Assembly (NCBI GenBank): GCA_030374735.1
Contig: JASCIV010000129.1
Location: 1 to 42,220 of the forward strand
Origin: Gracilaria caudata
Taxonomy: Eukaryota > Rhodophyta > Florideophyceae > Gracilariales > Gracilariaceae
DNA length: 42,220 nt
Direction of reading: 5' to 3'
Of the stretch, positions 17,562 to 26,354 are shown one piece after another; position 1 is the stretch's first letter; each line of letters starts with the position of its first letter. A program made the translations under genes and the position numbers. The notes beneath the pieces are model-generated. The model was not told where the DNA came from. It ran no database searches and saw nothing but the letters and a program-made list of their open reading frames with translations.

Positions 17562-19255
17562 CTAACACCTCAAAAACTCAGCTACAGCATTCGCTGTTAT
17601 CATTCCTGAGTCCCACGCCCCATGTACATATCCATTCAAGCCCTGAATGTTATGTGCTTCCCCAGCGAAGAAGAGCGTTCGGCTTGGTTTATTGAATTCC
17701 ACAATATCTTCCTTTGTTGTTGACGGAGAGATGACACTGTACGAACCCCTGAAGAACTCATCGCGACGAAAATGCGGTATTTCAAACGATGCAACGTCGT
17801 CTTTATCTAACTTCTGCCCAACGGCCATCGACACATACTCTAAAACGTCGTCGAGCGCGCTCTTTCTATCCATGCAAAGCAAATCTCTGCTGTACGCGTC
17901 TGTCGAGGTAACCATAACCGCATTGGATCCTGGAAAGTATTCTTTCTTGTTCAGATTATGCACGTTGAGAAATCCTCCCTCTGAACAATTTAGAGGCAGT
18001 ATGAACAACGGGTTCTCCTCTGTGAACAAAGGTTGTTTGAACTGCACAAATGCAGAGCGACAAAATTTAAGCCTCCAAGATTTGATTCGACAGTATCCGC
18101 ATAAGTTGTTAGCATTCCTAAAGAGAGAAACCTTTCTGTAAGGAAAGATTTACTTCAGTCTAGTAATTGAAGGCTGTTGTCCAAAATAAAGAAGAAGAAC
18201 TGCACAAATATCTTCAAATAGTCTGCCATGTCAAGCTTGGATATAGCCAGCTTTCGCTCTCTCGATAACGGCGGCACAAACTGAACGGCATTGGGGTCTT
18301 TTGGGTTCTTTAGCAGCGATGCTTGCAACACACCCAGAGGCAAGGTCGACACAACAGCTGAACCGAAAATTTCCTCCCCGTTTCTGGTAATGACTGAAGC
18401 TCTCTTCTTGCCGTATACAATAGTCCGAACTGGAGAATTCAGAAGCAGCATCGAGCTAGATCTATTCACGCTTGGTACACCGGCTTGTCTCAGCGCAATG
18501 TCAACTGCAGCCTTGTATCCTCTTGGATCGGCTACGAAGAACTCTACTGAATCCGGCGCTTCTGGATCAAAAATAGGACTCAGATTCCGAAGGGCAACAT
18601 CGTTGGAAGGCACCGCATACTCAAAATCGACTTCAAATCGTATTGCTGAAGTGGTGATTGGGTCGTTAGCTTCAAACCCAGCAGCAAACAATAGTGCAGA
18701 GGCAAGGTTCATCATCGGCGTCTCAGATTTTGCTTCAGTCACTGCTTTCTTGAAGGCATACACTTTCGCCATTGCGTCTTCGGCGCGTTCCCAAACCGGA
18801 TCTGCGATATCATCCTCTACAATGGTACCATTCTCCACAAAGTAGGAGTCATCAAAATCAGTAGCAGTGCCCTTTAGCTTCACGTATTTATCCACAAAGT
18901 CAAAGAAGGGAACTCCCTCGCGATAGCCTTGCATCCAGTTTGCACCGAGCTCAAACCTGAAACCAGAACGAAGCTCGGAACATTCAGAGCATTGTGCTGG
19001 TTCGATAGTAACCGACCGCATGCGACCACCGACTCTGTCAGTTGCTTCCACAATAATGAACGGGATGTTACGTTTGGACAGTTCGAGGGCTACTTTAGCT
19101 CCCGCAATTCCCGCTCCAATGATTATTACCGGTTCCACCTGGCATGACTCATTGAGCTTTGCCAGGAGAGATGATGGGGACTGGAGAACGTGGGCATATG
19201 AATTCGATATGTACACAGTTGACAGGATGGCGATGAAGGGAATCAAAGTTTTCAT
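17562..19255 (-). CDS. Secreted flavin amine (polyamine) oxidase, two exons
   Basis: Exon 1 is 19255-18206 and exon 2 is 18041-17562, with a 164-bp intron, giving about 509 aa. I chose the ATG at 19255 because MKTLIPFIAILSTVYISNSYA is a signal peptide; an in-frame ATG at 19291 adds 12 residues. FAD-binding Rossmann motif VIIIGAGIAGAKVALELS (about 44-61) with Glu70 (IIVEATDRVGGRM) follows. Exon 1 ends in KLDMADYLKIF, which in plant polyamine oxidases continues with a Lys/Phe-rich stretch as supplied by exon 2. Exon 2 carries PGSNAVMVTSTD and the C-terminal FAD signature TLFFAGEAHNIQGLNGYVHGAW. The family oxidises polyamines or monoamines with H2O2 release. The signal peptide points to secretion or the endomembrane system. 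Without splicing the frame breaks after FFILDNSLQLLD. Confidence 0.87.
18042..18205 (-). other. Amine oxidase intron flanked by a 13-bp direct repeat
   Basis: The intron reads GTGCAG...GTGCAG on the minus strand (GT-AG). The 13-mer ATTTGTGCAGTTC occurs at both junctions (plus coordinates 18197-18209 and 18039-18051), 158 bp apart and in the same codon phase. A GT-AG cut removes 164 bp (junction KIF-FKQ). Exact removal of one repeat unit would remove 158 bp (KIFVQFKQ), which fits the family slightly better in length but lacks GT-AG ends. Confidence 0.65.
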
Positions 19256-20383
19256 TGACTTACGACTGCCATTAAAAGGCAGCTGCAGCATGACGTGGTT
19301 TCTTCGTGTGTCTCAAGCCGAATGAAGTTGAATTGCTCAGAGGACGAACTTGAAGTGCATTACGAACTCTGTTGGGGCACTTGCTGTACAAAGCCAGGCT
19401 TCAGATTGTTTCGTGGCCTGGCTAATAGAGAGCAGTTCTTGGAGGTCATAGCGATTAATAATTAACCGCTAATCCCGACCTTCTTACAAGGGTAATGCTA
19501 TGAGACGTTGTTCAAGATATATCTGTTAACGAACATTACCCGTTTGGCCCTCTAGAATACCATTAGTATGAAATCAATTGGTGCGTGGCCATTCGACCAG
19601 GCAGAGCCTCGTTCAACTGGCGGCTGTTCTGAGATTTCCAGGCACGCAGACGAGGATTCATTTCGAGCTGAATTTGTGCGGAAGGAGTTATCTTAATAAC
19701 GCCGTCGTCAACCCCCGTCTCCTCCGTTCGGACGGTCGGCTGACCCACCGCCCTCTCCGCTGCAACCTCTATCAACGCTGCTGCTTTTTAGCTGTTTTAC
19801 TGTAGCACACATCCCGTGTCCCGAGGGGACACGCGCAAAGTTCCGCTCTTGACTCAAGAGCCTGTTGAGACCCCGAGTTACAGCGCTCTCTACCTTTGCA
19901 GTGCTTACATAACGTGCTACACCACTAACGCAATAACCGCCGTTACAGCTCTCTCCCTGCTTCCAAGCCTTCTCGTGAGAGCTCCGCGGTGCAGCTGCAA
20001 TTGCAGCATGTAACATTACACAATATTTTGCGTGGGATGAATCATCATCATCCGAGTGCTCCCACTTTTCGGAACCAAGGAGCTTTTCGGGAGAAATAAA
20101 TCAAAAATGAGATATTTTTAATTTAGAAATTGATTTATGACACGGAAAAAAGTCACTTTTTTCAAGCATCCGGGCAACGCTCACCGCATCATGCGATGAT
20201 CGTGTACCGTCGTACCCTTGTATGGCAGAGATCAGGGATCAGTGTCCATGTTCACGTCCTGACTTTGCCACAACAAGGGTAGCGTTCCTACTTGCATGCA
20301 GCCGAGCGGGATGTCGCCAGACGATGCTGTGGCGAACAAGCCGTTCGTTGTCTCTTTAACGTTCCCTCGCTCGCGCCACTGGC
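19256..20383. other. Intergenic region with fold-back sequences
   Basis: Holds the 5' flank of the amine oxidase and of the 633-aa gene. A hairpin centred near 19515 has arms GGGTAATG 19490-19497 and CATTACCC 19534-19541, with the palindrome AGATATATCT inside (19515-19524). A small hairpin GTGTCCC/GGGGACAC lies near 19815-19831. An AT-rich stretch covers 20095-20160. No gene supported. Confidence 0.45.
20213..20281. mobile_element. Short fold-back (MITE-like) element with ACAAGGGTA ends
   Basis: Left arm 20213-20236 begins TACCCTTGTA and continues TGGCAGAGATCAGG. The right arm 20258-20281 is its imperfect inverse, ending ACAAGGGTA. Pairing runs 9 + 8 (one mismatch) + 5 bp with two small bulges and a loop of about 21 bp. 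No clear target-site duplication. It ends about 100 bp before the start codon of the 633-aa gene, so it could also be a regulatory hairpin. Confidence 0.55.
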
Positions 20384-22285
20384 ATGTCAGAACCGAACCC
20401 TCTTCGATCAGCACTTCTCTCATTCTTCAACACCCTGCTATCAGCCGATGACTCCTCCGCCTACTCCATCTTCTACGCCGCAAAGAACCGTTTTGAAGCC
20501 GTAGCATCTGAACACTACGATCGTTTTGCCTCTCGATCTGACGCCGTCTACGCCCGTGTGATATCGCTACTCGACATCATCACGCCCGAGGAACTCCTGA
20601 AAGTCTGCGAAGGTTTCCGACAGATATCTCTCACAGATCCTTATAATGCTCTCAACGCTGCCCGTCCCGCCTTTCGCGCAGGAATACGTGCTCTCCTTTA
20701 CGGTTGCGCAAACGGTATCGAACCTTGTGCCGTAAGCTACCGTCACTCTCCGCACCACTCCGGCCGAACAGTGAGTCGTGTCACAGCGGATCGTTTACGC
20801 GTACGTTTGCCTGGTTTGCTTGGTTGGCCGAAAAGTTGTCATGCCGTAGACAAGACCTGTGTGGTCTGGATAGATCGCGCAGTGAAAGGTCTTTCCTCTG
20901 ATGGCGCCTGGTTCGTCCGCGGGTTGCTTCCGTACGCTGTTGTCGCTATTGCTATTGCCCATGCAGGTATCCCAGATATGCAGAGACCATGGATATGGTT
21001 GGAATGGATGCTGAGTTCACGGTCGATGATGGCGGAAGGCTTACGCGGCGTTGTGGCTCCATCGGAGGTGGTCTTCATTGCACTTCAGGCCATGTACATG
21101 CCAGGGGATATGCTCAGAAAGTACGAGTATAAAGACGAGATGGAGGCGGTTATTTTGGACATGTTCCTCTTTGGACTTGCTGCCTTGAGTAACATCATGA
21201 AAGACAGGAATAACGCTGTTGCAGGCTGGAGTGATTACAAGGTTGGGCTTGCTGTTGTCCTGGCCCTTTCACTATCCCCCGGTGACACAAAATGGAGTTT
21301 CGTCCTTGTCGATGATGGAAATCCATACGGGAACAATTTGTTCAGGTGTGGATTTGTGAACCTGTTGCAGTGCGCGGGCGCGGAGATACAACTGACTGAT
21401 GACGCTCGAGCGTACGCCTTCGTAGACGGCCAGATCGCTCTTATGAAAATGAAGCGTAATCAGTTGAGCATAGCAAGGAAAACCAAAAAGGAATTGATAG
21501 CAAGGCTTAACAAAGTAGCAGAGAAGGGAAGGCTCGCGCGATATCTGAAGGATGAGCTTCACAGCGTGTCAGTTTATTGCGATGTGAACGCCGAACTTCC
21601 ACAGCATGACTTCATAACGGTGGATGAACTCGCCGTTCTGGCGTCCTGCCAGGTTACTCTGCACGAACACTGGGAGAGAAGGATGAAGACCGACGACGAC
21701 ATCCGCAGCGGGACTTTGACGGAAGACTTAGTCGTATTGGTGGCGATGGCACTCGACGTGGACAAAGCAGTAGATTCATCTCGCAGAAAGAACGCGTATA
21801 ACCTGAAAAGATGGCGGCAAAAGACGCAACGAGGCAGCGCATCGCCTGAGTGGCTGGAAAATGTTAACACTGATGAAGCTGACGCTAACAGTGCGGTTGA
21901 GTCAACGTTGCGAAAGGGCGTTGTGTTTGCGGATTACAATCAAGGGTGCGTTCGGGTGACGACGCAAATTGGAGATGAGACAGTGTTCAGAAGACTGGGG
22001 AGACCTACTGTCGGAGCGACGGAGCGTTGTTCTGCAGTGTTCGCTTGCGTGCATGGTCATGTTGGATGTGCGACGGCAGCAGCGCTCAATGGTTCTAAAT
22101 GGCGGTTGCCAAGGGTAACGGCGGGGAAGATACACGACGAAGTTGTGGTGGTAGAGTGTACCAAGGATCAAATCTACGGAGTGGTTCACACAAGCCATGA
22201 TGCGATACAAGAGCGCTTGCTGCGCATACCTTCATCGAGCGGGTCCGATGCGGCGCTTGTGTCTGACGCACAAGCTCCAATTTGA
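20384..22285 (+). CDS. Unknown 633-aa protein
   Basis: 633 aa, ATG start, single exon. I do not recognise the family. The N-terminal about 100 residues are helical (FFNTLLSADDSSAYSIFY, VISLLDIITPEELLKV). The centre (about 165-330) has hydrophobic helices such as LLPYAVVAIAIAHAGI and KVGLAVVLALSL that may be buried rather than membrane-spanning. A Lys/Arg-rich helix lies near 350-385 (MKMKRNQLSIARKTKKELIARLNKV) and an acidic/basic stretch near 480-520. The C-terminal 110 residues include CSAVFACVHGHVGCATAAAL and GKIHDEVVVVECTKDQIYGVV, possibly a small beta-rich domain. No signal or transit peptide is obvious. The 1.9 kb open frame with balanced composition supports a real, perhaps lineage-specific gene. 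A decayed chorismate mutase copy follows about 460 bp downstream. Confidence 0.75.
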   Translation: MSEPNPLRSALLSFFNTLLSADDSSAYSIFYAAKNRFEAVASEHYDRFASRSDAVYARVISLLDIITPEELLKVCEGFRQISLTDPYNALNAARPAFRAGIRALLYGCANGIEPCAVSYRHSPHHSGRTVSRVTADRLRVRLPGLLGWPKSCHAVDKTCVVWIDRAVKGLSSDGAWFVRGLLPYAVVAIAIAHAGIPDMQRPWIWLEWMLSSRSMMAEGLRGVVAPSEVVFIALQAMYMPGDMLRKYEYKDEMEAVILDMFLFGLAALSNIMKDRNNAVAGWSDYKVGLAVVLALSLSPGDTKWSFVLVDDGNPYGNNLFRCGFVNLLQCAGAEIQLTDDARAYAFVDGQIALMKMKRNQLSIARKTKKELIARLNKVAEKGRLARYLKDELHSVSVYCDVNAELPQHDFITVDELAVLASCQVTLHEHWERRMKTDDDIRSGTLTEDLVVLVAMALDVDKAVDSSRRKNAYNLKRWRQKTQRGSASPEWLENVNTDEADANSAVESTLRKGVVFADYNQGCVRVTTQIGDETVFRRLGRPTVGATERCSAVFACVHGHVGCATAAALNGSKWRLPRVTAGKIHDEVVVVECTKDQIYGVVHTSHDAIQERLLRIPSSSGSDAALVSDAQAPI

Positions 22286-22328
22286 TTCAAAGCCATCAAG
22301 ACACTAATTCCTGGCGACCGCGGCTGTG

Positions 22329-22626
22329 AAGCCGTCCATGAAGTTTTCAAGGACGAGCTCTACACATACTAGCCGACTTTCACACCGAAATATTTACGGC
22401 CGTTGCTTGATCCAGATGTGTATGACGCAGAGCTTGGCGAGTGCGCTCTGTGATTTTGTGCTATGTTGCTTTCGACATCAAGATTCCGCTTGAGGCAAAA
22501 AGCTATACGGGCAGTTTCACCACCGCCACCAACGGTGTCATCAACCTATGGAGTCATCAACCTATGGAAGTCGAGAGACTGAAATGTCCACTATCGCCTG
22601 GCGCTTCGCACTTGGGGCAGCAATGA
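22329..22626 (+). pseudogene. Possible gene remnant of unknown family
   Basis: Starting near 22329 a frame reads EAVHEVFKDELYTY, then a stop (TAG), then PTFTPKYLRPLLDPDVYDAE and on to a TGA near 22452. The reading seems to continue in another frame as ILCYVAFDIKIPLEAKSYTG and TTATNGVINLW up to 22626. The protein-like pieces across a stop and a frameshift look like a decayed coding sequence. I cannot identify the parent. Confidence 0.35.
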
Positions 22627-22749
22627 AGTGCTCCATAATCGCAGGTCTTGAGACCACCCACAGCTTCGTCAATTCGCCTGCGTCGCGCGGGTGGTTCGAT
22701 CGTGGCATTTGAGCGTGCCATGTATCGGTAGGAGCCAGGCAGTTGTTGG

Positions 22750-23600
22750 CTCATACGGCATTGCTCACCGTTTCCGCAGTCGGATTTGTGCAGAGGCTAC
22801 TTAGATCTGAAGTCGACGAGACCATATACGCGTCGTGCGCGTGTAAGTTGACGGCTTTGCGGGACTCGTCTTGGCACTTTGTGCTGTTGCATATGGAGGG
22901 CATGTATGCGAACGTGCCGACGTAGAACGGCCGGCGTATGAATACCTGCATTCGACGTCGCATTTTCCGTCAAGACCCCCATTCTTGCTCACCTTGATTA
23001 CCGCATACTCTCGAACTCAAGAACATCACCGTCGGGAAAGTCTTCTTCTTCTTTTCGTTGACTTCAGTTTTCGTATACAACAACTTTATTAACCATCTTG
23101 CTTGTCAATCTGTAGACGAGGAGAACCATGGAACTTCTTATCTGTGAAGTCGCCTACCTGCAGTCTCTGTCCAGAAGAACTCACATCGAAGGTGTCATCT
23201 TCGAGGCGAAGTGGCGGAAGAACGTGCTGCTATACAAGCTGATCGCATCAGCAAGAGTCAAATTTGGCACCAGCTTTCAAACAAGGTAAGAGGAACGCAT
23301 GCTCAAGCGAATGGGGGGAAATGCCAGAATCAATGGTTCCCACATCATCATCATCATCATCATCACATCCATGTGTGCATGGTCCTATTCAAGGATTCCT
23401 AGGGACCTGTTCAAGGTGTGCCCTAATACCGCCTCGGATATGTTCAAGACGTTTATCACCCAGATCCCCAAAACTGGTAGACGTCGAGATATATTATCCA
23501 AAGCTGTGAGGGCGTCGGTTAGTCGTGCGGAAGGCACATATCGCCGAGGTTCACTTTCATCGCCAATATGATGCGCTGGACTCCTAAATGAACGCCATCT
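22750..23600 (+). pseudogene. Chorismate mutase pseudogene
   Basis: Collinear with the intact gene from about 10365 to its stop, and probably into the 3' UTR (to about 23710). Anchors: GCACTTTGTGCTGTT at 10540-10554 and 22874-22888; GTATACAACAACTT at 10715-10728 and 23073-23086. Between them, CAGTCGGATTTGTG matches the SDLRERL region, GATTACCGCATACTC matches GATTATCCGCAAACTC, CTGCAGTCTCTGTCCA matches CTGCAGGCGCTGTCCA, and GTTCAAGGTG matches GTTCAAGGTC. The copy has a shortened region near 22835-22860, in-frame stops (for example after ANVPT at 22923-22925), frameshifts and an inserted CATCAT run near 23341-23370. It lacks the transit-peptide portion. It cannot encode an enzyme. Because the parent has no introns, retro-copy and DNA-level duplication cannot be told apart. 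Confidence 0.85.
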
Positions 23601-23710
23601 CTGCCGCATTCCGCATGTCGTTCGTGAAACATCTGCCGTGCAAACCTCTTACCCGTTTCTTTGCCTTTATCTCTGATGATATCACTACGCTTTCATTAAA
23701 CCAGTGCTTT

Positions 23711-24340
23711 CCTTACGTCTCAGCTTTCATGTACTTCGCTTTCGAATCAACAATTCGTTAGCGGTTCCTCTCGAGCACATTGCCACATTGATCTTTTGCG
23801 TTACCCACCAACTTTGCCGCCGTCTTATTTCCGATATCCGGTGCCGAACTAAGGCTGTCATTGAGCGTTTCAGCTTCAGATCTGGGCACAATGGTATTGC
23901 CGTAGAAACTCTCCGGTGTCCTCCATACCCAGGCCTATCCATACCTGCCAGGGATCTCCTCGCAACATTTGGACCAATAGGTTCGCAATCCATCCTACGG
24001 GGATCTCGCACATTCCTCCAGATCAGCGATTCTGGTGTTGTCTCCAAAATACACATCTGCATGTTTGCTAGCACCCAAACAAACTCATTACTTCTTCCTT
24101 CTTCGATTCGAGTGAACTTCAAAGAATATCTGACCTCACATCGTGCTGAGACGTTTTCGAACCTGATAGAAGAGATATAGTCGACAAACCAAGGGCAGTT
24201 GCTATATGACAAAACGCGAAGCACGTCCTTCGCAGTTTATTGATACCTATCCAACGATGATAGCAATACTAAAATGTCCAAGCAAGCCATCCACCATAAC
24301 CCCCTCTCATCCTACCAAACCAAAGCTTCTAAGTTATCTT
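23711..24340. other. Open frames on both strands, no supported gene
   Basis: Frames of about 160 codons overlap on opposite strands (23704-24180 plus, 23727-24224 minus), but both open at GTG and neither shows a family. A remnant of a mobile element is possible but not shown. Confidence 0.3.
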
Positions 24341-24358
24341 CATATACAAGGGTAACCA

Positions 24359-24395
24359 GGATTCCACGATTCCAAGATTCCAAGATTCCATGTGT
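24359..24395 (+). repeat. GATTCCA short tandem repeats
   Basis: Four imperfect copies of a 7-8-bp unit (GATTCCA with one-base spacers), immediately after an ACAAGGGTA motif at 24346-24354. Confidence 0.8.
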
Positions 24396-24522
24396 TCCAA
24401 TAGCGACCACCCCGGGGAAGTATCCAAACCTGTACAAAACCGCACGAAGAAAAGAAAGAAAAGAGAGGGTCAGTCATGCACTGGTGGTGTACCACCAGCG
24501 AGGATTCCAGGGCTCGGGAAAG

Positions 24523-24721
24523 TTTTACAACCATAAAGGGGGCATCACACCATCACAACCGAGACCCCAGACTTTTACAACCATCAAGGGGGCATCACGC
24601 CATCACAACCTCGTCGGGACTGAGTTTACAACCGACTGTACAGGGACGTTTTCACAACCCGCAACCAAGACAGGAAAGTTTTTACAACCTGCCAGACCCG
24701 GGGCTATCCGCAATTACAACC
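24523..24721 (+). repeat. Decaying ~50-bp tandem repeats with paired ACAACC motifs
   Basis: TTTACAACC starts four units at 24524, 24574, 24625 and 24681. Each unit has a second ACAACC 28-39 bp later (near 24555, 24605, 24654 and 24716). Units 1 and 2 are nearly identical (both contain GGGGGCATCAC and CCATCACAACC); units 3 and 4 have diverged. The spacing 50, 51, 56 is not a multiple of three, so the 183-codon frame across it is not a conserved repeat protein. A G-rich tail follows (24725-24820). Confidence 0.8.
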
Positions 24722-25468
24722 CGCTTGGGGAGGGGGAGGGGAGAGGCAATGGCAGGAGGGTGCGGGGAGTTGAAGTAGTGGCGCGAGGAGCGGGGGAGAG
24801 GGTGGGGATTGGGGGCTGGTGCTGACAGCAAGAAATATCAGTTGGGAAGCATGCGTGGCAGAGTAGGATTGGTAGATTTTGCGGAAAGCATTGGTCTATT
24901 TAAAGCCGTACACGTAAAGTACGGCTTACATTAAAGAATTTTGAACAATTTCCAACCGAAAGAGTTCGAGTTGACGTTCAAGCTCTTCTCTTCCCAAAAC
25001 TCGAGAGTTTTGGCCTTTCATCGCATGTGCCATGATCGATTTCGGGGTTTTGTATTTGGAACCAACAATCTCTTCAGCTTGCTCGTGTGGTGGGTTTCAT
25101 AAACGAGATGCCTTTGAAGAAAAAGGTTGCTGGCTTCATAGAGGGGAACAGGACTAGTACTACTCGTACATATCATGCACTACATGCTAGACAGCAACTT
25201 TGAGAAAGAAAAACGCTGGTGATAATAGATTAAGTGTATCAAGTGGCTACAGATGTAAAACCGCAATAAACCGTTTCAGAATAAGCACAAGCTGAATATA
25301 ATGAATATAAAAGAGAGGCTGCTATATACAAGCGATGTATGAAAGATTCTTATCATACCAGCAGCTTGATAGAAAATTTTCAAATCTCTCTTTAGGGCGG
25401 TAGAAAACGGTTTTCATTCTGTCAAAATGAGCGTTATGTAGCTCTTTTTGCAGGCCCGTAGACATGAC

Positions 25469-25968
25469 TGACTAACTAGACCGAAAAAAGTGGTCGACTA
25501 ACTAACTAACTAACCATACTTTGTAGCTAGTTAGTCACTCATATGAAACGTGTCCACCATGCACTATGTATAACGTGTAATACGTGTTTGAGCCGCCTTA
25601 TGACTGGCGAAGAAGACGCAAGTGTTTGAGTCTAGACTGTTTCTGTTCTAACAAACTTGTTCATACATCTCCAAAGCGATCCAAGAGAACATTATGGCCG
25701 CAATGTCAAAAACGCATCTCAAACTGTCGAGCATAATGCAGCTTTGGCGATTAAGAGGCAAAAAAAGCAGCAAAACAAGAGACGAAACCTGAAAAAGGTA
25801 AGGGATCTAGCACAAAAGTCTCAATAGAGAGTACGCTTGCAGCTGCCATCTTGCCAAGCAGCAAGGGTGCGGGAAAACGTCCACGACGCGTTAGATGACT
25901 AACAATCTGACTAACTACCCGAAAACGGTGGTGACTAGTGACTTATTACGTCGCCAATGTAGTTAGTC
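25469..25968. mobile_element. Pair of ~70-bp terminal-repeat-like boxes (TGACTAACTA...TAGTTAGTC)
   Basis: Left box 25469-25537 and right box 25908-25968 share, in order, TGACTAACTA, CCGAAAA, GTGGT, GACTA, TGTAG and TTAGTC. Each box is also bounded by inverted TGACTAACTA/TAGTTAGTC. The boxes are 439 bp apart and direct relative to each other. This fits two diverged copies of a small fold-back element, or terminal repeats of a decayed element. The left box has an ACTA tandem run. Confidence 0.5.
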
Positions 25969-26237
25969 CTGTATACGGCCCTGGGAAAGACTTGGATGAG
26001 CAGCAAACCACCAATTGTGCTCTGAGGATGACTAAGATCTTGCTGAAGGCGCAGCGTGCTGTTCGAGGCTTGAAAGCGTTACTCACTGAGCGCGTGTGTG
26101 TGTGCCGCCGCACTTGTGTCATCAGCTTGCGTCCGTGCAGTCCGCTGCTGCGTGTCATGAGCTCACCACAATTTGTTTTTAAACACAACAGCCTGTTCTT
26201 ATTAGAACGCACTAAATATGCCACTCATGTTACTTGA

Positions 26238-26354
26238 GAAATGTTTTTTGTGCCTGTTTTCATTTAGACCCAATACTATCGCCAATTGGCAATAGTTATT
26301 GGGTCTAAATTATAGCTATTGGGTTTAAATGAAAACAGAAACAAAAAACATTTC
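26238..26354. mobile_element. Fold-back MITE-like element, 38-bp inverted repeats
   Basis: Arms at 26238-26275 and 26317-26354 pair over 38 bp with three mismatches; both begin or end in GAAATGTTTTTTGT. The 41-bp loop contains a nested near-palindrome CTATCGCCAATTGGCAATAG and a third copy of ATTGGGTCTAAAT. There is no coding capacity and no evident target-site duplication. It would form a very stable hairpin. Confidence 0.75.

Noticed and set aside
7913..22285. Possible segmental duplication of an unknown gene plus chorismate mutase
   Set aside because: The 587-aa and 633-aa proteins show no visible similarity, so only the chorismate mutase part is duplicated.
23704..24224. Overlapping about 160-codon frames on both strands
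   Set aside because: Both need a GTG start and show no recognisable domain; insufficient for a gene call.
24274..24825. 183-codon plus-strand frame across the tandem repeats
   Set aside because: The repeat period is not a multiple of three, so repeats are not conserved as protein; no family.
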